The notes under the pieces are model-generated. The model was not told the DNA's origin. It worked only from the letters and a program-made list of their open reading frames with translations, and ran no database searches. Of a DNA stretch of 64,000 nt, positions 35,409-43,204 are shown piece by piece. The stretch spans positions 42,776 through 106,775 of the forward strand of contig ONBN01000001.1 of assembly GCA_900316115.1 (NCBI GenBank). The letters run 5' to 3'. Position numbers and translations under genes: made by a program. This stretch comes from an uncultured Eubacteriales bacterium (GTDB lineage Bacteria; Bacillota; Clostridia; Lachnospirales; Lachnospiraceae). Position 1 is the stretch's first letter. Each line of letters opens with the position of its first letter.

Positions 35409-36737
35409 ATGAAAATCCGATTATCCGATCATTTCAGCTATGGAAGGCTGTTAAGGTTTACCTTTCCTTCTATAGTGACAATGGTAATAGCATCCTTATA
35501 CAGTGTGGTAGACGGACTGTTTGTGTCCAATCTTGTTGGCGATATGGCGCTTTCTGCTGTGAATATTGCTTTTCCCATTGCCATGATCATAGGAGCCATA
35601 GGCTTTATGCTGGGTACAGGCGGCAGTGCTTTGGTGGCCAAGACATTAGGGGAAGGTGATAAAGAACTGGCAGACCGTTATTTTTCCATGATCATTTATA
35701 CGATCATTATTGTGGGAGGACTCCTTTCCGTTATCACAGTGCTGCTTGTTGAGCCTATTATGTGGGCTGCCGGTGCCAGTGAGATTCTGATTGATGACTG
35801 TATCAGTTATGGTGCAGTTTTGCTTGCTGGCAGTGTTCCATTTATGCTGCAGACAAGCTTCCAGAATTTTTTGGTAGTGAGTGAAAGACCAATGCTGGGA
35901 CTTGTGTTTTCTGTACTTTCCGGGATCGCAAATATGGTTCTGGATTATGTATTTATTGCAGGTTTTGGCTGGGGGATCACAGGTGCAGCCCTTGCCACTG
36001 TGATGGGTTATGTGGGAGGCGGTATTTTACCCCTGTTCTTTTTCCTTAAGAAAAGGGAGCATGCCCTTCACCTTACTAAGACCCGGTTTTATCCAAGACA
36101 GCTGCTTCTGGCCTGTTCCAATGGTTCCTCCGAACTTTTAAGTAATATTTCAGCATCTGCGATCGGGATTTTATATAATATCCAGCTGATGCGGATCATT
36201 GGAGAGAGCGGAGTAGCTGCTTATTCGGTTATGATGTACGTGGATTTTGTATTTGTAGCTGCGTTTCTGGGCTTTTCAGCAGGAAGTGCGCCGATCGTCA
36301 GCTATCAGTACGGGGCGGAGAACCATCAGGAGCTTCACAACATTTTCAGGAAAAGCCTGACTGTGATCGGCATTACTTCCGTAGCGATGGTGGCTGTTTC
36401 AGAAGGGGTCAGCCAACCTCTGTCAGCTGCTTTTGTTGGCTATAATCAACAGCTTCTGGATATGACTGTAGGAGGCTTCCGTATTTTTGCATTATGCTAT
36501 CTGTTTTGCGGGATCAATATTTATGCGTCTTCATTTTTTACTGCTCTTTGTAATGGACTTATTTCTGCACTGCTTTCTTTTACAAGATCATTTCTTTTGC
36601 GAGGTGGTCTGGTAATCCTTATGCCCTTGTTATTTGGACTGAACGGTATCTGGGGAGCAGTTGCGGTTGCAGAAGGGCTGGGGGCTGTTATGGCTGTGGC
36701 TTTTCTTCTGAAATACAGGAAACGGTATAGTTATTGA
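35409..36737 (+). CDS. MATE family efflux transporter
   Basis: A 442-aa multidrug and toxin extrusion family exporter with about twelve transmembrane helices. It has PSIVTMVIASLYSVVDGLFVSNLVG in helix 1-2, GTGGSALVAKTLGEGD, and GFSAGSAPIVSYQYGAENHQEL at the start of the second half, all typical. A TTG two codons earlier is possible, but the ATG at 35409 after AAGAAAGGT is preferred. The stop codon overlaps the next gene start (TGATG). The drug or metabolite exported is unknown. Confidence 0.92.
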   Translation: MKIRLSDHFSYGRLLRFTFPSIVTMVIASLYSVVDGLFVSNLVGDMALSAVNIAFPIAMIIGAIGFMLGTGGSALVAKTLGEGDKELADRYFSMIIYTIIIVGGLLSVITVLLVEPIMWAAGASEILIDDCISYGAVLLAGSVPFMLQTSFQNFLVVSERPMLGLVFSVLSGIANMVLDYVFIAGFGWGITGAALATVMGYVGGGILPLFFFLKKREHALHLTKTRFYPRQLLLACSNGSSELLSNISASAIGILYNIQLMRIIGESGVAAYSVMMYVDFVFVAAFLGFSAGSAPIVSYQYGAENHQELHNIFRKSLTVIGITSVAMVAVSEGVSQPLSAAFVGYNQQLLDMTVGGFRIFALCYLFCGINIYASSFFTALCNGLISALLSFTRSFLLRGGLVILMPLLFGLNGIWGAVAVAEGLGAVMAVAFLLKYRKRYSY

Positions 36738-37081
36738 TGACAGAAACTAAAATATATCAAAGGTTCCGGAGTACCGGGCAGGATCCGGTCAGGCTGCAGG
36801 CAGCGCTGGATGGCTTTTTTGCATCTGATGGAGAGGAAGATCATCGACAGGAGTATGCCCTTTACCTGAAAAAAAGGATCCGGCCTGCAATGGAGGCACT
36901 GATCCGAAGTCAGCAGGTTGACAGGATGGAAGCGTTGACTGAGCAGGGCTGGTATGGCAAAAAGGAACTGGAGACCTTTATACGGACAGCCAGGGAAGAA
37001 AGCAGATTACAATCTATGGTCTGGCTGATGAAGCAGAAAAATGACAGATACGGATATGAAGACAGAGAGTACAGCTTATAA
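36737..37081 (+). CDS. Small helical protein of MoxR/VWA cluster
   Basis: A 114-aa soluble, highly charged, mostly helical protein that I do not recognise (TGQDPVRLQAALDGFFASDGEEDHRQEYALYLKKR). Its start overlaps the MATE stop by one base, and its 3' end overlaps the next gene by 41 bases, so it is translationally coupled to the VWA protein. It probably is a partner or adaptor of that protein and the MoxR ATPase. Nothing else can be said about function. Confidence 0.7.
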   Translation: MTETKIYQRFRSTGQDPVRLQAALDGFFASDGEEDHRQEYALYLKKRIRPAMEALIRSQQVDRMEALTEQGWYGKKELETFIRTAREESRLQSMVWLMKQKNDRYGYEDREYSL

Positions 37082-38324
37082 GGCAAAACAGGGGATTCAT
37101 TCATATGACAGCAGACAGGTACAGATCGGTATGCAGATACTTGAAAACTGCAGGAACCAGTTGCTTTTGTCCTGTCCTTCTTTTGATCAGGCACTGTTCT
37201 TTTTGCAGTGGGAAGCAGATGAGCGGATTGCCGGGATCGGGACAGATGGAGAGAAGATTTTTTTTTCGCCTTTATGGCTTTTACGAAGGTATCAGGAGGA
37301 TCCTGAGACGGTTACAAAGATCTATCTGCATATGGTTCTTCACTGTCTTTATCTACATCCTTTTTTAGCTGCAAAGGAGCAGGAAGGCCTGTGGGATCTT
37401 GCCTGTGATCTGTCTGTGGAAAGGATCAGCGCATCCATTACAAAGAGGGACGGAAGGGGCACACATAAGGCGCAGGAACTTTCACCTTACAGGATTTATG
37501 ATACGTTGTGCGGTCTTAAAAAAGAAGAATTGGCAGACCTAAAAAAAGACGTAAGGATGGATGATCACAGCCTATGGAGAGAAAAACAGACAGGTGATTC
37601 CAGGATCTGGAAACAATGGGAGCAGCTGCTTTTGTCCATGTCAAGGGGCAAAGAGAAAAAGGAGCTGTGGGCAGGAATGGCTCCGGACTGGCGTCAGGAG
37701 GAGATAAGGCTTTCTGGTAGAAGAGATTATGACTACAGGGATTTCCTGCAGAAATATTTTCATACACGGGAAGAGGTAAAGCTGGATACAGAAAGCTTTG
37801 ACTATATATTTTATAATTATGGCATGGAGCATTACGGGGATGTTCCGTTGATCGAGCCCTTGGAATACAGGGAAGTGAGCCGGCTTTCCCAGCTGGTGAT
37901 CGCTATTGATACTTCCGGATCCTGCTCCGTGGCAGTGGTACAAAGGTTTCTGGAAGAAACGTACAGTATTTTAAGCAGCAGGGAGAACTTCTTTAATGAG
38001 ATGGAGGTTTACCTGATCCAGTGCGATTGCTGTATCCAGAAAACAGATGTGATCCGCAGGGAAGAGGACTGGAGAAGGCTGGAAGACAAGATAGAGATTC
38101 AGGGTCGGGGCGGGACAGACTTTCGACCGGTTTTCCGCTATGTGGATCAGCTTCGGAGAGAAGGACAGCTTAAAGAACTGGGAGCTTTGATTTATTTTAC
38201 AGATGGTGACGGAGTTTATCCAGAAGAAAGTCCGGAATTTGATACAGCTTTTGTGTTTCTGAAGGATACAGATTCCCTGAAAATGGTACCTTCATGGGCT
38301 TACGTGCTGAAGGTGTGGACTTAG
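37041..38324 (+). CDS. VWA-like / DUF2201-type putative metallopeptidase protein
   Basis: A 427-aa protein in two parts. The N-terminal part resembles the DUF2201 putative metallopeptidase domain, but the expected HExxH reads HMVLH (97-101), followed by a third His (H106). The C-terminal part is a VWA-like domain with an intact MIDAS: DTSGS (290-294), the Thr in GGTDF (T359) and the Asp in FTDGD (D388). Start ATG 37041 overlaps the preceding gene; ATG 37056 is an alternative. It is the partner of the MoxR ATPase at 38376, as in other MoxR-VWA pairs that act in complex maturation or stress responses. The client is unknown. Confidence 0.85.
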   Translation: MTDTDMKTESTAYKAKQGIHSYDSRQVQIGMQILENCRNQLLLSCPSFDQALFFLQWEADERIAGIGTDGEKIFFSPLWLLRRYQEDPETVTKIYLHMVLHCLYLHPFLAAKEQEGLWDLACDLSVERISASITKRDGRGTHKAQELSPYRIYDTLCGLKKEELADLKKDVRMDDHSLWREKQTGDSRIWKQWEQLLLSMSRGKEKKELWAGMAPDWRQEEIRLSGRRDYDYRDFLQKYFHTREEVKLDTESFDYIFYNYGMEHYGDVPLIEPLEYREVSRLSQLVIAIDTSGSCSVAVVQRFLEETYSILSSRENFFNEMEVYLIQCDCCIQKTDVIRREEDWRRLEDKIEIQGRGGTDFRPVFRYVDQLRREGQLKELGALIYFTDGDGVYPEESPEFDTAFVFLKDTDSLKMVPSWAYVLKVWT

Positions 38325-38375
38325 GGGAAAATAACCGGGAAAACGGAGATCTGATGGCAGCAGGGAGCAAAGAAC

Positions 38376-39950
38376 ATGAATATTAAAGAAGCAAAACAGG
38401 AAATCGTGAATACACTGCATGCATATCTGAAAAAGGATGAAGAGGGGAATTACACATATCCTCTGGTGCATCAAAGGCCTTTATTTCTCATCGGAGCGCC
38501 TGGTATTGGTAAAACTGCTATTATGGAGCAGGTGGCAAAGGAAGAAAATATAGGCCTTGTTTCTTATACTATGACCCATCATACCCGGCAGAGTGCAGTG
38601 GGGCTTCCAAAGATCGTTTCCAGGGTATATGGGGGCGTTACCATGGATGTTACAGAATATACCATGAGTGAGATCATTGCTGCTGTGTATGCACAGATGG
38701 AAACTACAGGGAAAAAGGAAGGCATCCTGTTTCTGGATGAGATCAACTGTGTGTCTGAGACTCTTGCTCCTGCTATGCTTCAGTTCCTACAGAATAAGAC
38801 ATTTGGCGGACATAAGGTACCGGAAGGATGGCTGATCGTAGCGGCAGGTAATCCATCAGGGTATAATAAGTCTGTCCGGGAATTTGATATTGTAACACTG
38901 GATCGGGTACGTAAGATGGAAATCCAGCCGGATCTGGATGTATGGATGGAATATGCCTGGAAGCAGGGAATCCATGGGGCTGTATTGTCTTATCTGAATA
39001 TCCATAAAGAAAGCTTTTATTACATAAAGAACAGCAGAGAGGAAAAATCATTTGTTACTGCAAGAGGCTGGGAGGACCTGTCCAGGATCCTGAAAAGCTA
39101 TGAAGATCTGGGCATCCAGGTGACAGAGGATCTGATCTGGCAGTTTCTTCAGGAAAAGGAAATCGGCAGAGACTTTGCTTCTTACTATCAGATTTACAGG
39201 AAGTATGGTACAGATTATGGAATCCCTCAGATCCTGGACGGAAGTCTTTCACAGCAGATAGAGGAAGAGAAGCTGGCTATGGCCAGGAATGGATCGGCAG
39301 AAGACCGGCTTACAGTAACCGGACTTTTCCTTCAGGATCTGAATGAGCGGCTGATATGTGTGGACACAGGGAAACAAAGGCTGTCCCTTCTTTATGATAA
39401 GCTGTGTATTTTGAAAAACAGTATAAATCAGGGAAATAGTATAAAGCATACAAGCAGTGTAAAGCCGGATGAAAATGGAATATCCCAGATTGATGGCTGG
39501 CTTGGACAGCATATAAAAGAACAGAAGAAAAGTCTTGCAGTACGAAAAAAGGCAGGCCTTTTATCCATGGAGGAAGCACTGCCTGAGAGACAGGCCATTG
39601 AATGTATGGAAAGATATGACCTGGATCTGCGGAAACTCCATATTACCGGAAGAGAAGAACAATTTGAGAAAATAAAGGTATTCTTCCAGGAAGAGCAGCT
39701 AAGGACAGAACGGTTGTGCACACACACAGGACAGGCACTTATAAGAGCCTTTGCATTTATGGAAAAGGCTTTTGGGGACGGCGCAGAGATGATGCTTTTT
39801 GTAACCAGGCTTACCGGGAATCCAAGGGCTTCTGCTTTTATTGCAGAGCATGGGTGTGCACCATATTTTAAATACAGTGACAAGCTGCTTCCAGGAAAGA
39901 GGCAGGAGCAGCTGCAGCAGGCCTGCAGGCAGGCCCTTGAGTCAAGATAG
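38376..39950 (+). CDS. MoxR-type AAA+ ATPase
   Basis: A 524-aa protein. The first 300 residues are a MoxR-family AAA+ domain with Walker A GAPGIGKT (40-47), Walker B GILFLDEINC (D121, E122), a sensor-like AAGNPSGYN and an arginine-containing DRVRKMEI. The remaining 220 residues are a helical tail with no recognised domain. It follows the VWA gene by 51 bases, and a ribosome site is weak (GGGAGCAAAG). MoxR ATPases usually act as chaperones with VWA proteins to load metals or assemble complexes; the target here is unknown. Confidence 0.88.
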   Translation: MNIKEAKQEIVNTLHAYLKKDEEGNYTYPLVHQRPLFLIGAPGIGKTAIMEQVAKEENIGLVSYTMTHHTRQSAVGLPKIVSRVYGGVTMDVTEYTMSEIIAAVYAQMETTGKKEGILFLDEINCVSETLAPAMLQFLQNKTFGGHKVPEGWLIVAAGNPSGYNKSVREFDIVTLDRVRKMEIQPDLDVWMEYAWKQGIHGAVLSYLNIHKESFYYIKNSREEKSFVTARGWEDLSRILKSYEDLGIQVTEDLIWQFLQEKEIGRDFASYYQIYRKYGTDYGIPQILDGSLSQQIEEEKLAMARNGSAEDRLTVTGLFLQDLNERLICVDTGKQRLSLLYDKLCILKNSINQGNSIKHTSSVKPDENGISQIDGWLGQHIKEQKKSLAVRKKAGLLSMEEALPERQAIECMERYDLDLRKLHITGREEQFEKIKVFFQEEQLRTERLCTHTGQALIRAFAFMEKAFGDGAEMMLFVTRLTGNPRASAFIAEHGCAPYFKYSDKLLPGKRQEQLQQACRQALESR

Positions 39951-40001
39951 TGCTTGCAACTTCCGGAGGAGATTACTATAATTAAAAAAAGGAGGCGTGC
40001 T

Positions 40002-40847
40002 ATGAAGGATAATAAAAAGAAAAAAAAGAAAACCGCCGGGGATGTGGTGCTTACTTTAGTACTGCTTCTGGCTGTGGGAGTTTTCTGTTATGCAGCATTT
40101 AACCTGTACCATATTTACACAGAGTACAAAAAGGGTTCTGATGAATACAACCAGATCGCACAGATGGCAGTAACAGAGCGTGATCCGGATGAAGATCCCA
40201 TAGATATGGAGACTGACGAACAGAAATCCAATCTGAAAGCGCCTATGAAGATCGATTTTGATACTCTTCGCAGTGTTAATACGGATGTGATCGGATGGAT
40301 TTATGTGGAAGCACTGGATAATGTAAGCTATCCTATCGTAAAAGGAAAGGATAACAGTACCTACCTTCACATGACCTATGAGAAGAATTACAATTTTGCA
40401 GGTACGATCTTCATTGACTATGAGAATTCCGGGGATTTTAATGACTGCAATACGCTGGTATATGGGCACAATATGAAGAATGGCTCTATGTTCGGACAGC
40501 TGAAGAAATTCAGCAAAGATCCGGAAACATATAAGAAAAGCAAGTATTTCTGGATTTTTACACCTGAGAAGGATTACAGGTATGAGATCATTTCTGCTTA
40601 TGTGACAGCAGTGAACAGTGATACATATACACTGTTTAAAGGACCTGGGAAGGAATTTCAGGATTATCTTGACAAGATGCCTACTCTTTCAGAAATCCAG
40701 ACAACACCAGGTACGCTTACCATACAGGACAAGATCGTTACACTTTCCACCTGTACAGGCAATGAATCCACCAGATATGTGGTACAGGGCAAAAGGGTAG
40801 ATACCCTGGATGTGGAAAAGGATACTCAGGTTACAGATGTAAAATGA
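40002..40847 (+). CDS. Class B sortase
   Basis: A 281-aa membrane-anchored transpeptidase. A Lys-rich N-terminus and one transmembrane helix (about 14-34) are followed by the sortase barrel with the catalytic His in LVYGHNMKNGSMFG, Cys in TLSTCTG and Arg in ESTRYVVQGKR. The extra N-terminal helices and the Cys motif fit class B. The frame extends upstream to 39954, but ATG 40002 after AAAAGGAGG is the evident start. No sorting-signal protein is next to it; the surface protein at 63560 is cut by the window and cannot be checked for one. Confidence 0.92.
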   Translation: MKDNKKKKKKTAGDVVLTLVLLLAVGVFCYAAFNLYHIYTEYKKGSDEYNQIAQMAVTERDPDEDPIDMETDEQKSNLKAPMKIDFDTLRSVNTDVIGWIYVEALDNVSYPIVKGKDNSTYLHMTYEKNYNFAGTIFIDYENSGDFNDCNTLVYGHNMKNGSMFGQLKKFSKDPETYKKSKYFWIFTPEKDYRYEIISAYVTAVNSDTYTLFKGPGKEFQDYLDKMPTLSEIQTTPGTLTIQDKIVTLSTCTGNESTRYVVQGKRVDTLDVEKDTQVTDVK

Positions 40848-40875
40848 TGTTAGCTTATCTAAGGAGGCTGTAGTT

Positions 40876-41607
40876 ATGGAGAAGGGGATAGCAAAACTGC
40901 AGGAGCTTGTGGATCAGTATGACAATATTGTATTCTTTGGCGGAGCGGGTGTTTCCACAGAGAGTGGAATCCCGGATTTCAGAAGTCAGGACGGACTGTA
41001 CAATCAGACTTATGATTATCCGCCGGAGACGATTTTAAGCCATACGTTTTTTATGAGGAAACCAGAAGAGTTTTTCAGGTTTTACAGGGATAAGATGCTG
41101 TGTGATACTGCAAAGCCTAATGCTGCCCATTTAAAGCTTGCAGAGCTTGAACGTGCAGGCAGGCTGAAGGCTGTGATCACTCAGAATATTGATAATCTTC
41201 ATCAGATGGCAGGAAGCCGGAATGTGCTGGAACTTCATGGCAGTGTACACAGGAATTACTGTATGAAATGCCGGAAGTTTTATGATTTTTCTTATATGAA
41301 GCATACAGAGGGCGTGCCCAGATGCAGCTGCGGCGGGATCATCAAACCGGATGTTGTTCTTTATGAGGAGGGGCTGGACAACCATACCATTGAGGAGTCG
41401 GTAAAGGCTATCTCCAGAGCACAGGTACTGATCATCGGCGGTACATCACTGGCTGTATATCCGGCAGCAGGTCTGATCGATTATTTCAGAGGGGATCATC
41501 TGGTAGTGATCAACAAGTCACCCACACCAAGAGACCGGTATGCAGATCTTCTGATCCAGGAGCCTATTGGGCAGGTATTTTCACAAATTCAGGTAAAAGG
41601 AGTATAG
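40876..41607 (+). CDS. cobB: NAD-dependent protein deacylase (sirtuin)
   Basis: A 243-aa sirtuin that removes acyl groups from lysines using NAD. It has GGAGVSTESGIPDFRSQDGLY (NAD-binding start), TQNIDNLHQMAG, the catalytic His in ELHGSV, the zinc site CMKCRK ... RCSCGG, and VLIIGGTSLAVYPAAG near the end. It is full length for the family. AAGGAGG lies upstream. It is followed after 2 bases by DUF951, with which it shares a transcript. Confidence 0.94.
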   Translation: MEKGIAKLQELVDQYDNIVFFGGAGVSTESGIPDFRSQDGLYNQTYDYPPETILSHTFFMRKPEEFFRFYRDKMLCDTAKPNAAHLKLAELERAGRLKAVITQNIDNLHQMAGSRNVLELHGSVHRNYCMKCRKFYDFSYMKHTEGVPRCSCGGIIKPDVVLYEEGLDNHTIEESVKAISRAQVLIIGGTSLAVYPAAGLIDYFRGDHLVVINKSPTPRDRYADLLIQEPIGQVFSQIQVKGV

Positions 41608-41609
41608 AC

Positions 41610-41798
41610 ATGGGACTTCTTTATGAAGTAGGAGATATTGTAACCCTGAAAAAAACACATCCCTGTGGCAGTAAAGACTGGGAGATCCTGCGTGTAGGGG
41701 CAGATTTCAGACTGAAATGTACAGGATGTGGTCATCAGATCATGGTTCCACGGAAGATGGTGGAGAAAAATACCCGTAATCTGCTGAAAAAAGCATAA
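41610..41798 (+). CDS. DUF951 family protein
   Basis: A 62-aa small basic protein of the DUF951 family (YyzM-like). It has YEVGDIVTLKKTHPCGSKDWEILRVGADFRLKCTGCGHQIMVPRK with a Cys-rich CTGCG that may bind zinc or nucleic acid. In Firmicutes it often lies beside rpsF, as here. AAAGGAG lies inside the end of the sirtuin gene. Function is unknown. Confidence 0.9.
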   Translation: MGLLYEVGDIVTLKKTHPCGSKDWEILRVGADFRLKCTGCGHQIMVPRKMVEKNTRNLLKKA

Positions 41799-41816
41799 GA
41801 AAAAGAAAAATAGGGC

Positions 41817-41845
41817 TTTACACATCTGGAAAATTATGATAAAAT
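41817..41845 (+). promoter_or_regulatory. Sigma-A promoter of rpsF-ssb-rpsR
   Basis: TTTACA (41817-41822), a 17-base spacer and TAAAAT (41840-41845), about 77 bases before rpsF. Confidence 0.75.
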
Positions 41846-41872
41846 CAACAATCGTGATATATTCATATCCTT

Positions 41873-41893
41873 GCTCTTTGACAGGCAAAGGGC
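41873..41893 (+). promoter_or_regulatory. Leader hairpin before rpsF
   Basis: GCTCTTTG-ACAGG-CAAAGGGC is an 8-bp stem (one G-U pair) just before the rpsF ribosome binding site. S6:S18 is known to repress its own operon in many bacteria through a leader hairpin; whether this is that element is inferred, and its conserved core was not clearly recognised. Confidence 0.4.
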
Positions 41894-41921
41894 CAATAGA
41901 CCATAAGGAGGTAAAACAGGC

Positions 41922-42209
41922 ATGAACAAGTACGAGTTAGCATTAGTTGTGAGTGCAAAAGTTGAGGACGAAGTACGTGATGCAGTTGTTGAGAAAGCTA
42001 AGGGCTACATCACACGTTACAACGGCACAATCACAGAAGTTGAAGAATGGGGTAAGAAGAAATTAGCTTACGAGATTCAGAAAATGCATGAAGGCTTCTA
42101 CTACTTCATTCAGTTTGAAGCAGATGCTCAGTGTCCGGCAGAAGTAGAAAGACATATGCGTATCATGGACAATGTATTAAGATACTTAGTTGTCAGAAAA
42201 GACGCATAA
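41922..42209 (+). CDS. rpsF: 30S ribosomal protein S6
   Basis: A 95-aa S6 with the family start MNKYELALVVSAKVEDE, YEIQKMHEGFYYFIQFEA and ERHMRIMDNVLRYLVVRKD. AAGGAGG lies upstream. It binds S18 and 16S rRNA in the small subunit platform. It heads the conserved rpsF-ssb-rpsR operon. Confidence 0.98.
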   Translation: MNKYELALVVSAKVEDEVRDAVVEKAKGYITRYNGTITEVEEWGKKKLAYEIQKMHEGFYYFIQFEADAQCPAEVERHMRIMDNVLRYLVVRKDA

Positions 42210-42278
42210 GCTTTTGGCAATTAATCAGAAAGCACCATTAAGAACCCGTTCAACCGATCATCGAAAGAGGTAAAAAGA

Positions 42279-42734
42279 ATGAACAAAGTAATTTTAATGG
42301 GACGCTTAACAAGAGACCCTGAAGTAAGATATTCCGCAGGGGAGAATGCGCTGGCAATTGCCAGATATACATTGGCAGTAGACAGGAGGTTTCGTCGTGA
42401 CGGCGAGGCATCCGCTGATTTTATCAGCTGTGTATCTTTTGGACGTACAGCAGAGTTTGCTGAGAAGTATTTCAGACAGGGACTGAAGATTGCGGTTACA
42501 GGCCGTATTCAGACCGGAAGTTATACTAACCGTGACGGCCAGAAGGTTTATACAACAGAGGTTGTAGTTGAGGAGCAGGAGTTTGCAGAGAGCAAATCCG
42601 CAAGTGATACCTATGCAGCATCCCATCCTCAGAGCAGTGCTCCGGCACCATCTATGCCTACACCAAGTGCAGCAAGCGCAGACGGATTTATGAACATCCC
42701 TGATGGAATTGATGAGGAACTGCCTTTTAACTAG
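42279..42734 (+). CDS. ssb: Single-stranded DNA-binding protein
   Basis: A 151-aa SSB with the OB fold (MNKVILMGRLTRDPEVRYS, FISCVSFGRTAEFAEKYFRQG, VEEQEFAES), a flexible Ser/Ala/Pro linker and the acidic C-terminal tip EELPFN that docks replication and repair partners. AAAGAGG lies upstream. It is the middle gene between rpsF and rpsR, its normal place in Firmicutes. Confidence 0.98.
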   Translation: MNKVILMGRLTRDPEVRYSAGENALAIARYTLAVDRRFRRDGEASADFISCVSFGRTAEFAEKYFRQGLKIAVTGRIQTGSYTNRDGQKVYTTEVVVEEQEFAESKSASDTYAASHPQSSAPAPSMPTPSAASADGFMNIPDGIDEELPFN

Positions 42735-42788
42735 GCATTTTCCAGACTAACAAACGGATGATAATAAGAAGATAGGAGGAAGCTAATC

Positions 42789-43055
42789 ATGGCTTACAGC
42801 AATAGAGGCGAAAGACCGGATTCTCCCATGAAGAGAAGAGGCGGCCGCAGAAGAAAAAAAGTTTGTGTATTCTGTGGTAAAGAGAATAACGAGATCGATT
42901 ACAAAGATGTAGCAAAGTTAAGAAAGTATGTTTCTGAAAGAGGAAAGATCCTTCCAAGAAGAATTACAGGTAACTGTGCAAAGCATCAGAGAGCTCTTAC
43001 TGTAGCAGTTAAGAGAGCACGCCATCTGGCATTAATGCCTTATATCCAGGATTAA
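42789..43055 (+). CDS. rpsR: 30S ribosomal protein S18
   Basis: An 88-aa S18 with a basic N-terminus ([11 protein letters not shown]), [34 protein letters not shown] and [26 protein letters not shown]. The CxxC pair plus a later Cys marks the zinc-type version. AGGAGG lies upstream. It is the last gene of the operon and is followed at once by a strong terminator. Confidence 0.98.
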   Translation: MAYSNRGERPDSPMKRRGGRRRKKVCVFCGKENNEIDYKDVAKLRKYVSERGKILPRRITGNCAKHQRALTVAVKRARHLALMPYIQD

Positions 43056-43059
43056 TTTG

Positions 43060-43090
43060 ATACCGTCACCGAAAGGTGGCGGTATTTTTT
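43060..43090 (+). terminator. Rho-independent terminator after rpsR
   Basis: The 11-bp stem ATACCGTCACC / GGTGGCGGTAT (one G-U pair) with a GAAA tetraloop is followed by six T residues. Confidence 0.95.
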
Positions 43091-43155
43091 ATCAGTGTGA
43101 GAAATCAGGGAGAAACCAGTAGCTTTACTTTGGTATGGTAATATTTCCGTAAATC

Positions 43156-43164
43156 TGGTATAAT
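43156..43164 (+). promoter_or_regulatory. Extended -10 promoter of gdpP-rplI-dnaB
   Basis: TGGTATAAT (43156-43164) lies 41 bases before gdpP. No strong -35 box is seen at 17 bases. Confidence 0.65.
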
Positions 43165-43204
43165 ATACAAGTGCACGTAAAATTGGTTTTATCTTTGTAA
43201 TAGA

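Noticed and set aside
42279-42734. ssb between two ribosomal protein genes
   Set aside because: This is the normal conserved order in Firmicutes and not unusual.
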